Below are positions 8,122-14,924 of a stretch of DNA of 34,919 nt, piece by piece. The stretch spans positions 1 through 34,919 of the IMG/VR virus record IMGVR_UViG_3300031687_000054; one strand, written 5' to 3'. The translations under genes were made by a program, and so were the position numbers. This stretch comes from a virus. The notes under the pieces were generated by a model. The model did no database searches and was not told where the DNA came from. It saw nothing but the letters and a program-made list of their open reading frames with translations. Each line of letters begins with the position of its first letter. The stretch's first letter is position 1.

Positions 8122-9051
8122 ATGCACGAGACTAATATTAAAAACATAATACTTAATGTTGATTCAGTATCTGAAGGATTAAATTCAACATGGGATATTA
8201 GAGGATGGATAGGTACTACTGAACCTAAAACAAAGGTAACATCCTTATTAATAGACGGAGAGCCTTTAGAAATATTATGGGAAAATAGATCAGACGTATA
8301 TGATTATTACGAAGGAACTTTAGAGTTTTGTTCAGGTTTTAATATTTCAATTCCAAAAAGTAAAATAAACATGAATTTATGGATAGGTTTAAACGAATCT
8401 ATCGTCGAATTCATCACATTAGGTAAATGGGTTGCCGCTAAATCAGGTTTCAATAAAATCAATAAGGACGCAATGGTCGTTGATAATTTTTATGCAGATC
8501 CAGATTTAGTTAGAGAGTATGCTATGAATCATTTAGAGTTTGCTCCCTCAGGATATCATAAAGGACAGAGATCACAGACTAGATATATTTTAGATGGAAC
8601 TAAAGAAAAATTAGAAGAGGTCCTAGGAAAGAAGATAATCAACTGGAATTACGAAGAATACGCTAATGGCGTTTTTCAATTCTGTACTGCCGATCAACCT
8701 ATTGTTTTTCATGTAGATTCTCAAATGTATGCTGGTATGGTTTATTTAACGCCCAATGCCCCACCTCAAACAGGGACTTCAACATATAAAAGTAAAGTCA
8801 CAGGATTTAATGCATTTCCAGGTTTAGAATCTAGGAAAGGTATTGAATATTATGAAAGCTTTAAAGGATCTAATAACGATATGAATTTCTATGACGGTAC
8901 TCAATTCGAAAAGATTGATGAAATAGGAAACGTATATAATAGACTGGTAATTTTTAACTCATCACAAATTCATGCAGCTACCGAATACTTCGGAGATGCT
9001 ATAGATAATGCAAGATTCTTTCACATGTTCTTCTTTGACGTAGAACAATAA
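8122..9051 (+). CDS. 2OG-Fe(II) oxygenase-like protein with N-terminal beta module (309 aa)
   Basis: The C-terminal two thirds look like a double-stranded beta-helix 2-oxoglutarate/Fe(II) dioxygenase: FHVDSQMYAGMVYLTP gives the HxD pair (His197, Asp199), the distal His is His284 in FNSSQIHAA, and Arg298 in ARFFHMFFF could bind 2-oxoglutarate. It resembles the DUF6445-type oxygenases found beside other modification enzymes (from recall). The first 110 residues, with TSLLIDGEPL, RSDVYDYYEG and SGFNISIP, look like the beta-sandwich accessory modules seen in large glycosyltransferase proteins. Substrate is not visible. It is followed after 14 bases by a glycosyltransferase and then by a second oxygenase, suggesting a joint hydroxylation/glycosylation pathway, possibly acting on the collagen-like fibres upstream. 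Confidence 0.75.
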   Translation: MHETNIKNIILNVDSVSEGLNSTWDIRGWIGTTEPKTKVTSLLIDGEPLEILWENRSDVYDYYEGTLEFCSGFNISIPKSKINMNLWIGLNESIVEFITLGKWVAAKSGFNKINKDAMVVDNFYADPDLVREYAMNHLEFAPSGYHKGQRSQTRYILDGTKEKLEEVLGKKIINWNYEEYANGVFQFCTADQPIVFHVDSQMYAGMVYLTPNAPPQTGTSTYKSKVTGFNAFPGLESRKGIEYYESFKGSNNDMNFYDGTQFEKIDEIGNVYNRLVIFNSSQIHAATEYFGDAIDNARFFHMFFFDVEQ

Positions 9052-9065
9052 AAATAACAATTTAA

Positions 9066-10946
9066 ATGAAAATTAATATAATTACAAGATGTACTAGACC
9101 TGGTAATCTTTCAAAGATTAGCAATAGTGTATTTGACACATCAAGAACAAATGAGGTAGACATCCACTGGCATATAATGTTTGACTCAGGAGCTTTGAAA
9201 GATATAGATGCTGAAATTCTAGCAGATATAGATCAAGCAAATACAACATTACATTTTATAAAAGCTCAGAAAGATTATATGATGTACCCTGAAATGACAG
9301 ATCTAATAAGACATGTTGTTGCGAAAACAACAGATCATTCAGGTTGGTTTTATGTACTAGATGATGATAATATAATGCACCATAATTTTTATCAAAAAAT
9401 TGAAGAAAACATGATGCTTCCTGAGAATTCTAATAAAGTAATGTATATTGTTTCTCAGCACGTTAATGGTAAGGATTTTACAAAATTAGATATTAGAATT
9501 GCTGCTCCAGAATTTACCGGTCGCAAGAAGACTGATATGGGCCAGCTTTTATTTAGAGGAGATCTCTTCGATGAATACTGTTTCCCAACAGAAAATGCAT
9601 TCGATGCATATTCGGCAGATGGGATATTCTTAGATGCAGTTTATGGGGATCACCCTGAGAGATTTGTTTGGATTAATGAGGTTCTTTCACACTATAATTA
9701 CTTACAGAAAGAGGCAACCCCCAAACTGCCAAGGATCCTATATATAGGTGAAGGATCTCCGGATTTAAAAACAACAAAGCATCTAGAATACGAGTCCGAC
9801 GAATTAACAGTTAGATATGCAAAAGACGATAATAATATTAATATGATTCTAGCGGAATTCAAACCCGATTCTATAATAACAATAGGAGATAGTTTTGAAG
9901 ATTTTCCGAATTTAGCAGCAATGCCTCTTCAATTTAGAAGAAAGTGGATGAATATCAACAATAATAATAACATATCTGATTTTGGAAACATTGCATATAA
10001 GGTTTCAGAAAATGCAATGTTAGATCCAAACAATATGGATGACCATGATTTAATATCATTCACGACTCCAATTTATAACATCGGAGAAAATCTATGGAAA
10101 ACATATGAATCAGTCGCAAGACAGACTTATGCTAATTGGGAATGGGTATTAATGAATGATTCAACCGATGGTGGTAAAACATTAAAGGTTGCTGAAGAAA
10201 TTGCAAAACATGACCCAAGGGTTAAAGTTTATGATTTCAGAGAAAAATCAGGAGGAGTTATTGGTGAAGTGAAATGGAGAGCAAATTCAATGTCAAGAGG
10301 ATATATTATTGCCGAACTAGATCATGATGATTTATTAGTAGAATCATGCGCTGAAGATTTACATAAAGCGGCACAGAAGCACCCTGAATGCGGATTCTTC
10401 TATGGAGATACTGCTGAAGTTACTGAAGAATGGGAAAACAATATGTATGGGCCTGGATTCGCACTAGGATACGGTAATTATAGAAAGGAAGAATATAAAG
10501 GTAGGATGTTGACTCCAGCGAATCAACAGAACATTAACCCAAAAACAATAAGACATATTGTTGGAGTTCCTAATCATATTAGAGCATGGCGAAGATCTAC
10601 TTATTTTGAAATCGGAGGACATAACAGGAGTTTGACTGTTGTTGATGATTATGAATTAATAGTTAGAACATTCTTAAAAACAATAATGTGTAAGATACCT
10701 AAATTAAGTTATATTCAATTCTTATATAGTAATGAAGGTCACAGGAACACGCATGATTTATCTAGAGCAGATATTCAAAGAAGAACTAGGACAATTGCTG
10801 ACTATTATAATATACAAATAAAGGAACGTTTTGAGGAACTCGGAATCCATGACTGGGCATATGAGGAGAATCCAAACTATCCGATACACGCAGAATCCCG
10901 ATTCGGAAAAGAAGAAGGTGTTGCTAATATAACATATCAAGAATAA
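9066..10946 (+). CDS. Two-domain glycosyltransferase (626 aa)
   Basis: Two GT-A-like domains are joined. The N-terminal one (about 1-215) starts INIITRCTRPGNL and has YVLDDDNIMHHNFY with the metal/nucleotide-sugar DxD at 99-101. A middle region (about 222-320, LPRILYIGEG..., IITIGDSFEDFPN) separates it from a GT2 domain (about 328-560) with FTTPIYNIGENLW, QTYANWEWVLMND, the AELDHDDLL metal site (Asp419-Asp422) and an acceptor-side VVDDYEL. No signal or membrane segments are visible, so it should act in the host cytoplasm. The stop codon overlaps the start of the next gene by one base (TAATG), implying translational coupling to a prolyl-hydroxylase-type enzyme. Candidate acceptors are hydroxylated fibre residues; host-surface or DNA glycosylation are alternatives. 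Confidence 0.85.
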   Translation: MKINIITRCTRPGNLSKISNSVFDTSRTNEVDIHWHIMFDSGALKDIDAEILADIDQANTTLHFIKAQKDYMMYPEMTDLIRHVVAKTTDHSGWFYVLDDDNIMHHNFYQKIEENMMLPENSNKVMYIVSQHVNGKDFTKLDIRIAAPEFTGRKKTDMGQLLFRGDLFDEYCFPTENAFDAYSADGIFLDAVYGDHPERFVWINEVLSHYNYLQKEATPKLPRILYIGEGSPDLKTTKHLEYESDELTVRYAKDDNNINMILAEFKPDSIITIGDSFEDFPNLAAMPLQFRRKWMNINNNNNISDFGNIAYKVSENAMLDPNNMDDHDLISFTTPIYNIGENLWKTYESVARQTYANWEWVLMNDSTDGGKTLKVAEEIAKHDPRVKVYDFREKSGGVIGEVKWRANSMSRGYIIAELDHDDLLVESCAEDLHKAAQKHPECGFFYGDTAEVTEEWENNMYGPGFALGYGNYRKEEYKGRMLTPANQQNINPKTIRHIVGVPNHIRAWRRSTYFEIGGHNRSLTVVDDYELIVRTFLKTIMCKIPKLSYIQFLYSNEGHRNTHDLSRADIQRRTRTIADYYNIQIKERFEELGIHDWAYEENPNYPIHAESRFGKEEGVANITYQE

Positions 10947-11536
10947 TGAGCTATCCATACGACGCAAAGCAAAATGAAGCAATATCACACTACTGGTTTG
11001 CAGAGGGTTTTTCATCTGAGGAACTCAAATTAATAGAAGACGGTGTTGCTGTATTACCATATATGAGGGGGACTGTTCATTCAAAAAATGCGCATGATAG
11101 AAAATCCAATATAAAATGGATTCCAAATCACTCAGAATGGGATTGGCTTTATTATAAATTAATGAGATTCGCTGATATTGCTAATGAGGAAATGTGGAAG
11201 TTTGATTTGAAATCCGCCGGCGAATTAATACAATATACTGAATATGATTCTGATGAGTTAGGTAAATATGACTGGCATCAAGATATTGGATTAGGGGACA
11301 CTTCTTCCAGGAAAATATCAATAACAGTACAGTTATCAGATTCAAACGAATATGAAGGTGGAGATCTTTGTTTCTGGCAAGGAGGACCTTCTCTAGAGGA
11401 GAATAATATAATAGCTCCTAGAGGAAAAGGGAATGTTGTATTGTTTCCTAGCTACATCGTCCACTCGGTTAAACCAGTTACTAAAGGAACTAGAAAATCA
11501 TTTGTCCTATGGTTAGGAGGAGGACATTATAAATAA
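10946..11536 (+). CDS. 2OG-Fe(II) oxygenase, prolyl 4-hydroxylase/PKHD type (196 aa)
   Basis: A complete catalytic set is visible: YDWHQDIG gives His111-x-Asp113, SYIVHSVKPV gives His173, and TKGTRKSF places Arg183 ten residues later for 2-oxoglutarate binding. YEGGDLCFWQGG and GKGNVVLFPS are typical core strands of P4Hc/PKHD-type hydroxylases. These enzymes hydroxylate protein (or small-molecule) substrates using O2, Fe(II) and 2-oxoglutarate. The start overlaps the glycosyltransferase stop by one base. Position 3 kb downstream of four collagen-like genes makes fibre proline or lysine hydroxylation an attractive hypothesis. 2OG oxygenases are also frequent in T4-like phages without collagen, so the substrate is unproven. 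Confidence 0.87.
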   Translation: MSYPYDAKQNEAISHYWFAEGFSSEELKLIEDGVAVLPYMRGTVHSKNAHDRKSNIKWIPNHSEWDWLYYKLMRFADIANEEMWKFDLKSAGELIQYTEYDSDELGKYDWHQDIGLGDTSSRKISITVQLSDSNEYEGGDLCFWQGGPSLEENNIIAPRGKGNVVLFPSYIVHSVKPVTKGTRKSFVLWLGGGHYK

Positions 11537-11540
11537 AAAT

Positions 11541-11774
11541 ATGGGATATCCGAACATGAATTGTATGAATATTATAATGTATGTCCATCATATGGAGGTA
11601 GATGCTTTGTTCGATTTCATCAATGGAAGAACAAAAATACTACCTGAATATTGGATTAATCCTAAAGATTTACCAGGTAGCGTTACTGGCGGTTTTCTAG
11701 AGGTTGCCGTAAATTATGAGGTTTATACAAGGATACGTGAGGTAAGGGAACATTCTTCTTGGATTAATTTATAA
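11541..11774 (+). CDS. Hypothetical protein (77 aa)
   Basis: I do not recognise this family. It starts four bases after the oxygenase stop behind an A-rich leader, so it probably belongs to the same transcript. The protein has a His/Met-rich N-terminus (IIMYVHHMEVDALFDF) and the conserved-looking stretches TKILPEYWINPKDLPG and FLEVAVNYEVYTRI. It shows no membrane segment, signal peptide or zinc motif and appears to be a small globular protein. The next gene begins 31 bases later. Confidence 0.7.
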   Translation: MGYPNMNCMNIIMYVHHMEVDALFDFINGRTKILPEYWINPKDLPGSVTGGFLEVAVNYEVYTRIREVREHSSWINL

Positions 11775-11805
11775 ACCTTTTCACATTGCTGTGTATAATA
11801 CCTAT

Positions 11806-12051
11806 ATGGCAAAGAAACAACTACAAAGAAAAATCACAGTAAAGTCTCCTAAGATGGGAGGAACTTATTATTTCAGATTTGCAGGATCCGTTCTACAGGG
11901 TACTATTATAGACAAATGTGAAAGTTTACGAAAACACTACAACGAAAAATATTATACATTCCTATCAGACGGTACTACTAAAGGAATATTCAACAAATAT
12001 CCCGTGTCAATCCGTGACATAGGATCAAACATTAATGACGTAAAATATTAA
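11806..12051 (+). CDS. Hypothetical small basic protein, possibly SH3-like (81 aa)
   Basis: I chose the ATG at 11806 (MAKKQLQRKITV). A GTG at 11791 would add five residues but lies on a TATAAT-like stretch in the short gap and has no better leader. The core has GGTYYFRFAGSVLQGTI, YYTFLSDG and YPVSIRDIG, alternating strands that suggest a small beta-barrel; similar small phage proteins exist (from recall). Function unknown. It ends two bases before an exonuclease gene and is presumably cotranscribed with it. Confidence 0.7.
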   Translation: MAKKQLQRKITVKSPKMGGTYYFRFAGSVLQGTIIDKCESLRKHYNEKYYTFLSDGTTKGIFNKYPVSIRDIGSNINDVKY

Positions 12052-12053
12052 AT

Positions 12054-12779
12054 ATGTATAATTCAAGCGAACTAAAGGGAATGTTATTTATTGATATAGA
12101 AACATGCTCACAACATAAAACTCTTGCAGATTTAAAAAATAATGCACATGAAGGTCTATATGATCTTTGGGTAAAGAAAGCGGAAAGTATTCGTAAATTC
12201 GAAGAAGGTAATGATGATTTAGATGATTCTGTTCTTTACGAAAAATGTGCAAGTATTCATGCTGAATTTGGAAAGATTAATACAATTTCAATAGGTCAAA
12301 TTGCGTTTGATGAGAATGGGATCCCTTTTGATTCTAAAATCAAATCGTTTTATGGAGAAGACGAACATACTTTATTAGAGGAATTTAATAATACTATGAG
12401 AGCGGTCTTCGCTAAGAATCCTAATGTAAAATTAATTGGACATAATATAAAGAAGTTTGATATGCCATGGATTGTTAAAAGATCCCTGATCAACGGACTT
12501 ATAGTACCTCACCAATTCCACTTCCAAAAACAAAAACCATGGGAAAACTGTCTATTAGATACCTATGAGATCTGGAAGTTTGGAGGATATAATAGCTCAT
12601 CACTTGATTTGATTTGTAATCTATTTAATATACCGTCACCTAAAGATGCAATGAAAAACTATGAGGTTTCTATGCATTATTGGAATGGCAATATAGAGAA
12701 CATTATGAAGTACTGTGAAGGAGATGTTAGAGCAACAATGAATGTTATGTTAAAAATGTCTAATATGGATATTATTTAA
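12054..12779 (+). CDS. DEDDy 3'-5' exonuclease, PolB-exonuclease-like (241 aa)
   Basis: All three exonuclease motifs of the DnaQ/RNase H fold are present: FIDIET (Asp14, Glu16), IGHNIKKFDMPWI (Asp136) and YCEGDVRAT (Tyr220, Asp224). The Tyr in the third motif makes it DEDDy type. It resembles the stand-alone exonucleases related to the PolB exonuclease domain (COG3298-like). There is no polymerase domain, so it probably trims or proofreads DNA in trans, or degrades nucleic acid during replication or repair. It starts two bases after the previous gene, and a promoter-like block follows its stop. Confidence 0.88.
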   Translation: MYNSSELKGMLFIDIETCSQHKTLADLKNNAHEGLYDLWVKKAESIRKFEEGNDDLDDSVLYEKCASIHAEFGKINTISIGQIAFDENGIPFDSKIKSFYGEDEHTLLEEFNNTMRAVFAKNPNVKLIGHNIKKFDMPWIVKRSLINGLIVPHQFHFQKQKPWENCLLDTYEIWKFGGYNSSSLDLICNLFNIPSPKDAMKNYEVSMHYWNGNIENIMKYCEGDVRATMNVMLKMSNMDII

Positions 12780-12806
12780 AAATAAATGAAAGTTTTTTCA
12801 CCAGGA

Positions 12807-12862
12807 TTTTTTTATATCAATTAAAAGTGTTATATTTACTTATAACTAATAAACAACAAAAT
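12807..12862 (+). promoter_or_regulatory. Conserved promoter/leader block, copy A
   Basis: A T-rich stretch TTTTTTTATATCA, then AAAAGTG, TATATTTAC and TATAACTAATAA, then 12 A-rich bases to the ATG at 12863. The same block, ungapped from the T-run to the ATG, occurs at 16767, 17185 and 30835. TATATTT fits the TAnnTTT core of the Bacteroidota -7 element. The block also shows that an upstream GTG at 12827 is not a start. Confidence 0.8.
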
Positions 12863-13123
12863 ATGGAATTCGAACATGACGATTACGAAGAATTTGAAAA
12901 CGTAACACCTAGTACCGAAGAGCTAGAACACCTGGATAACCTCAAGGACCGCCTTGCACGTGCGAACTACGAAGCTATAATCAAACATGGAATTGACACG
13001 GATAAAACAGGTGATCCCGATATGATTCTGAGCATTATAAAAGAAACATTGTTTTACTTTCAGGAATTGGAAGAATATGAGAAATGTGCCAGGTTAAAAA
13101 AAGAGATAGAATTGTTTCAATAA
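12863..13123 (+). CDS. Small acidic protein with C-terminal EEYEKC motif, paralogue 1 (86 aa)
   Basis: The ATG at 12863 is preferred over the in-frame GTG at 12827 because the region between is a conserved promoter block shared with three other genes. The first 30 residues are very acidic (EFEHDDYEEFENV). The C-terminus has LFYFQELEEYEKCARLKKEIE, resembling the UVR motif (a helix-hairpin contact element known in UvrB, McsA and ClpC). Two other small genes nearby (14107 and 14647) share this ending. The function is unknown; a protein-protein contact role is inferred. Confidence 0.75.
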   Translation: MEFEHDDYEEFENVTPSTEELEHLDNLKDRLARANYEAIIKHGIDTDKTGDPDMILSIIKETLFYFQELEEYEKCARLKKEIELFQ

Positions 13124-13146
13124 CATTTTAAGATATATAGTACATC

Positions 13147-13320
13147 ATGACAGAAGAACAAGTAGAAAGAATCGCAGTAGCATTAGAAAGCATCGCCCAA
13201 TTAATGGACAATGCACAGAAGAGAGATATTAATTTTAAGAGAAATCAAATTAAAGAATCTAACAAATCTAAGAAGCCTGCTAAAATACAAAGACCAGCTC
13301 CAACTAAAAAAGACAAATAG
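13147..13320 (+). CDS. Short lysine-rich protein (57 aa)
   Basis: An intact small ORF starts MTEEQVERIAVALESIAQL, a likely amphipathic helix, and ends in a Lys/Pro-rich basic tail (KKPAKIQRPAPTKKDK). It fits the gap between its neighbours exactly, 23 bases after the previous stop and two bases before the DnaJ start, and shares their strand and spacing, which supports it as real. The tail could bind nucleic acid. No family is recognised. Confidence 0.65.
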   Translation: MTEEQVERIAVALESIAQLMDNAQKRDINFKRNQIKESNKSKKPAKIQRPAPTKKDK

Positions 13321-13322
13321 TA

Positions 13323-14114
13323 ATGGACTACTATGAGATTCTTGGAGTAAAGCAAGGGGCAACGCAAGTTGACATTAAAAAAGCATACAGAAACCTTGTA
13401 AAAATACATCACCCTGATGTAGGAGGATCTGAGGATAAATTTAAAAGCATATCACAAGCATATGATACTTTAAATGATTCTCAAAAAAAACAAGCATACG
13501 ACCATGCTAATAGTAAACAACATACTAGATTTGACAGTTTTTTTAATAATTTTGAAGGAGACTTTTCAAATATGTTCAATGATGCCTTTAACCAGAATGC
13601 AAAAGGGCAAGATATTACTATTAGAATTAGATTAACACTTGAAGAAGTATTTCATGGAACATCGAAATATATAGATACTGGAGAGAACAAATTCAATATT
13701 AAAATACCAAAGGGAATACATGAAGGTGCTAGATTAAAATTAAGAGGGAAAGGAGCATCGCATCCTGTAAATTCCTCAGCACAAAGGGGAGATGTTATTC
13801 TAATAATGAATATAATGCCTGACCATGAAATGATTGTAACTAACAATGATATTTGGTTAGATTACAACATACCATTTTATGATATGCTACTTGGAGGAGA
13901 TTTTGAAGTGAAGACTAAAGTTAACAGTGTTAGGATAAAGGTCCCTAAGAACTCATTTGATGGTAAAATACTGAGAATAGTTGGGATGGGATTCCCGATA
14001 TATAATACTAATAAGTATGGTAACCTAATGGTGAAGTTAAGAGCATCAAACGTTACATTAAACGAAAAGCAATTAGAATACGTTCAAAAAATTAAAGAGT
14101 TAGAAAATGCATGA
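13323..14114 (+). CDS. DnaJ/CbpA-like co-chaperone, class B (263 aa)
   Basis: The J domain is at residues 1-62 (DYYEILGV, HHPDV with the HPD at 30-32, ISQAYDTLND), which stimulates DnaK/Hsp70. A short Phe/Asn-rich linker (FFNNFEGDFSNMFND) replaces a long Gly/Phe region, and there is no cysteine zinc finger. The C-terminal substrate-binding domains follow, with LTLEEVFHGT, IKIPKGIHEGARLKLRGKG and LMVKLRA. This is the CbpA/DnaJB layout. A phage J-protein could redirect host DnaK to replication or virion assembly, as host DnaJ does for lambda. It overlaps the next gene by 8 bases. Confidence 0.92.
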   Translation: MDYYEILGVKQGATQVDIKKAYRNLVKIHHPDVGGSEDKFKSISQAYDTLNDSQKKQAYDHANSKQHTRFDSFFNNFEGDFSNMFNDAFNQNAKGQDITIRIRLTLEEVFHGTSKYIDTGENKFNIKIPKGIHEGARLKLRGKGASHPVNSSAQRGDVILIMNIMPDHEMIVTNNDIWLDYNIPFYDMLLGGDFEVKTKVNSVRIKVPKNSFDGKILRIVGMGFPIYNTNKYGNLMVKLRASNVTLNEKQLEYVQKIKELENA

Positions 14115-14355
14115 TCTAGATGATACATACGACGATTCAAATCATATCGAGAACCTAAGAGAAGGTTCTAAAGCGACTATGATGAATATGATATACAATG
14201 CAGTGATTAATGACGAAGATCGTGCAATCAAAAGTAGTACAGATACTGTTGAGAAAATAGAGGCACTAACTAACATATTAAATTTCTTCAAAGGATGTGA
14301 AGAATATGAAAAATGTTCTAATATTAAAAAAATCATTGATAGAATACAATGTTAA
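14107..14355 (+). CDS. Small protein with C-terminal EEYEKC motif, paralogue 2 (82 aa)
   Basis: It starts inside the last codons of the DnaJ gene (8-base overlap), so it is probably translationally coupled. An acidic N-terminus (MHDLDDTYDDSNH) is followed by helices and the C-terminal ILNFFKGCEEYEKCSNIKKI, which matches the ending of the genes at 12863 and 14647. The motif resembles UVR hairpins. Its end overlaps bS21 by 7 bases, giving a compact dnaJ - motif protein - bS21 unit. Confidence 0.75.
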   Translation: MHDLDDTYDDSNHIENLREGSKATMMNMIYNAVINDEDRAIKSSTDTVEKIEALTNILNFFKGCEEYEKCSNIKKIIDRIQC

Positions 14356-14537
14356 TAATCAAAGTAGAAAAAGGAAATATAGAAAAGGCTTTAAAGTCAT
14401 TCAAATATAAAGTAAATAAAACTGGGCAAACTAAAGATCTCAGAAAAGGCAAAGAATTCTCCAAGCCGTCCGTTCTAAATCGTAAAAAAATGCAGAAAGC
14501 AAAATACGTAGAACACAAATTTAACAAACAAGAATAG
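14349..14537 (+). CDS. rpsU: Ribosomal protein bS21 (62 aa)
   Basis: The protein begins MLIIKVEKGNIEKALKSFKYK, has TGQTKDLRKGKEFSKPSV in the middle and ends in a basic helix (NRKKMQKAKYVEHKF). This is the bS21 pattern, including the Lys-Pro-Ser of the central turn, and its length fits the family. bS21 sits on the 30S platform near the 16S rRNA 3' end. In Bacteroidota it helps sequester the anti-Shine-Dalgarno (published for Flavobacterium johnsoniae). Phage-encoded bS21 is known and is thought to replace host bS21 and bias translation. The start overlaps the upstream stop by 7 bases, and no Shine-Dalgarno precedes it. Confidence 0.88.
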   Translation: MLIIKVEKGNIEKALKSFKYKVNKTGQTKDLRKGKEFSKPSVLNRKKMQKAKYVEHKFNKQE

Positions 14538-14582
14538 CATTTGATAATATAATATCATTATACTTTTTTTCATATTATGGTA

Positions 14583-14596
14583 GTATCTTCGGGTAC
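14583..14596 (+). other. UUCG-tetraloop hairpin downstream of bS21
   Basis: GTATC-TTCG-GGTAC folds into a 5-bp stem (one G-U pair) closed by the very stable C(UUCG)G tetraloop; outer GG/CC bases may extend it past two mismatches. It lies in the 109-base gap before 14647. No T tract follows, so it is not a standard terminator. It may be an mRNA end stabiliser or regulator. Confidence 0.45.
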
Positions 14597-14646
14597 CTCC
14601 TAATATATAAAACTATAGTGGCAGAGTAGAAAAATAAAACAATCAA

Positions 14647-14904
14647 ATGAAAGATATTCTAGGAGAAGACAGAGACTCTTTAATGAGATCTTCGTATTAT
14701 ACAATAACACGTAATTTCACAAAAACTGTGAACCGATTTGTCGTTTTCAAAGAAGGAAATGATATTATCGAGATACCTCATGGTATCGGGCAAAGAAGCG
14801 AATTCTTAGATATATTAGTTCAATATTTCGAAGGACTTGAAGAGTATGAGAAGTGTGACAAATTAATGAAATTGAAAGAACTTGTTACAATGGCAGGGGA
14901 TTAA
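14647..14904 (+). CDS. Small protein with C-terminal EEYEKC motif, paralogue 3 (85 aa)
   Basis: The last 35 residues contain ILVQYFEGLEEYEKCDKLMK, the ending shared with the genes at 12863 and 14107. The N-terminal part differs (MKDILGEDRDSLMRSSYYTI, then VVFKEGNDIIEIPHGIGQRS), so the family has a constant C-terminal hairpin and variable N-termini. It is separated from bS21 by the hairpin-bearing gap, and PhoH starts 21 bases after its stop. Function unknown. Confidence 0.75.
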   Translation: MKDILGEDRDSLMRSSYYTITRNFTKTVNRFVVFKEGNDIIEIPHGIGQRSEFLDILVQYFEGLEEYEKCDKLMKLKELVTMAGD

Positions 14905-14924
14905 ACATAATAACTATATAATAT

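Noticed and set aside
12827-12862. GTG start at 12827 adding 12 residues to the EEYEKC protein
   Set aside because: The bases belong to the conserved promoter block; the same false peptide would precede the unrelated gene at 30891.
14541-14558. Inverted repeat TGATA...TATCA upstream of 14647 as an operator
   Set aside because: Arms are only 5 bp and pure AT context makes chance likely; no second copy found.
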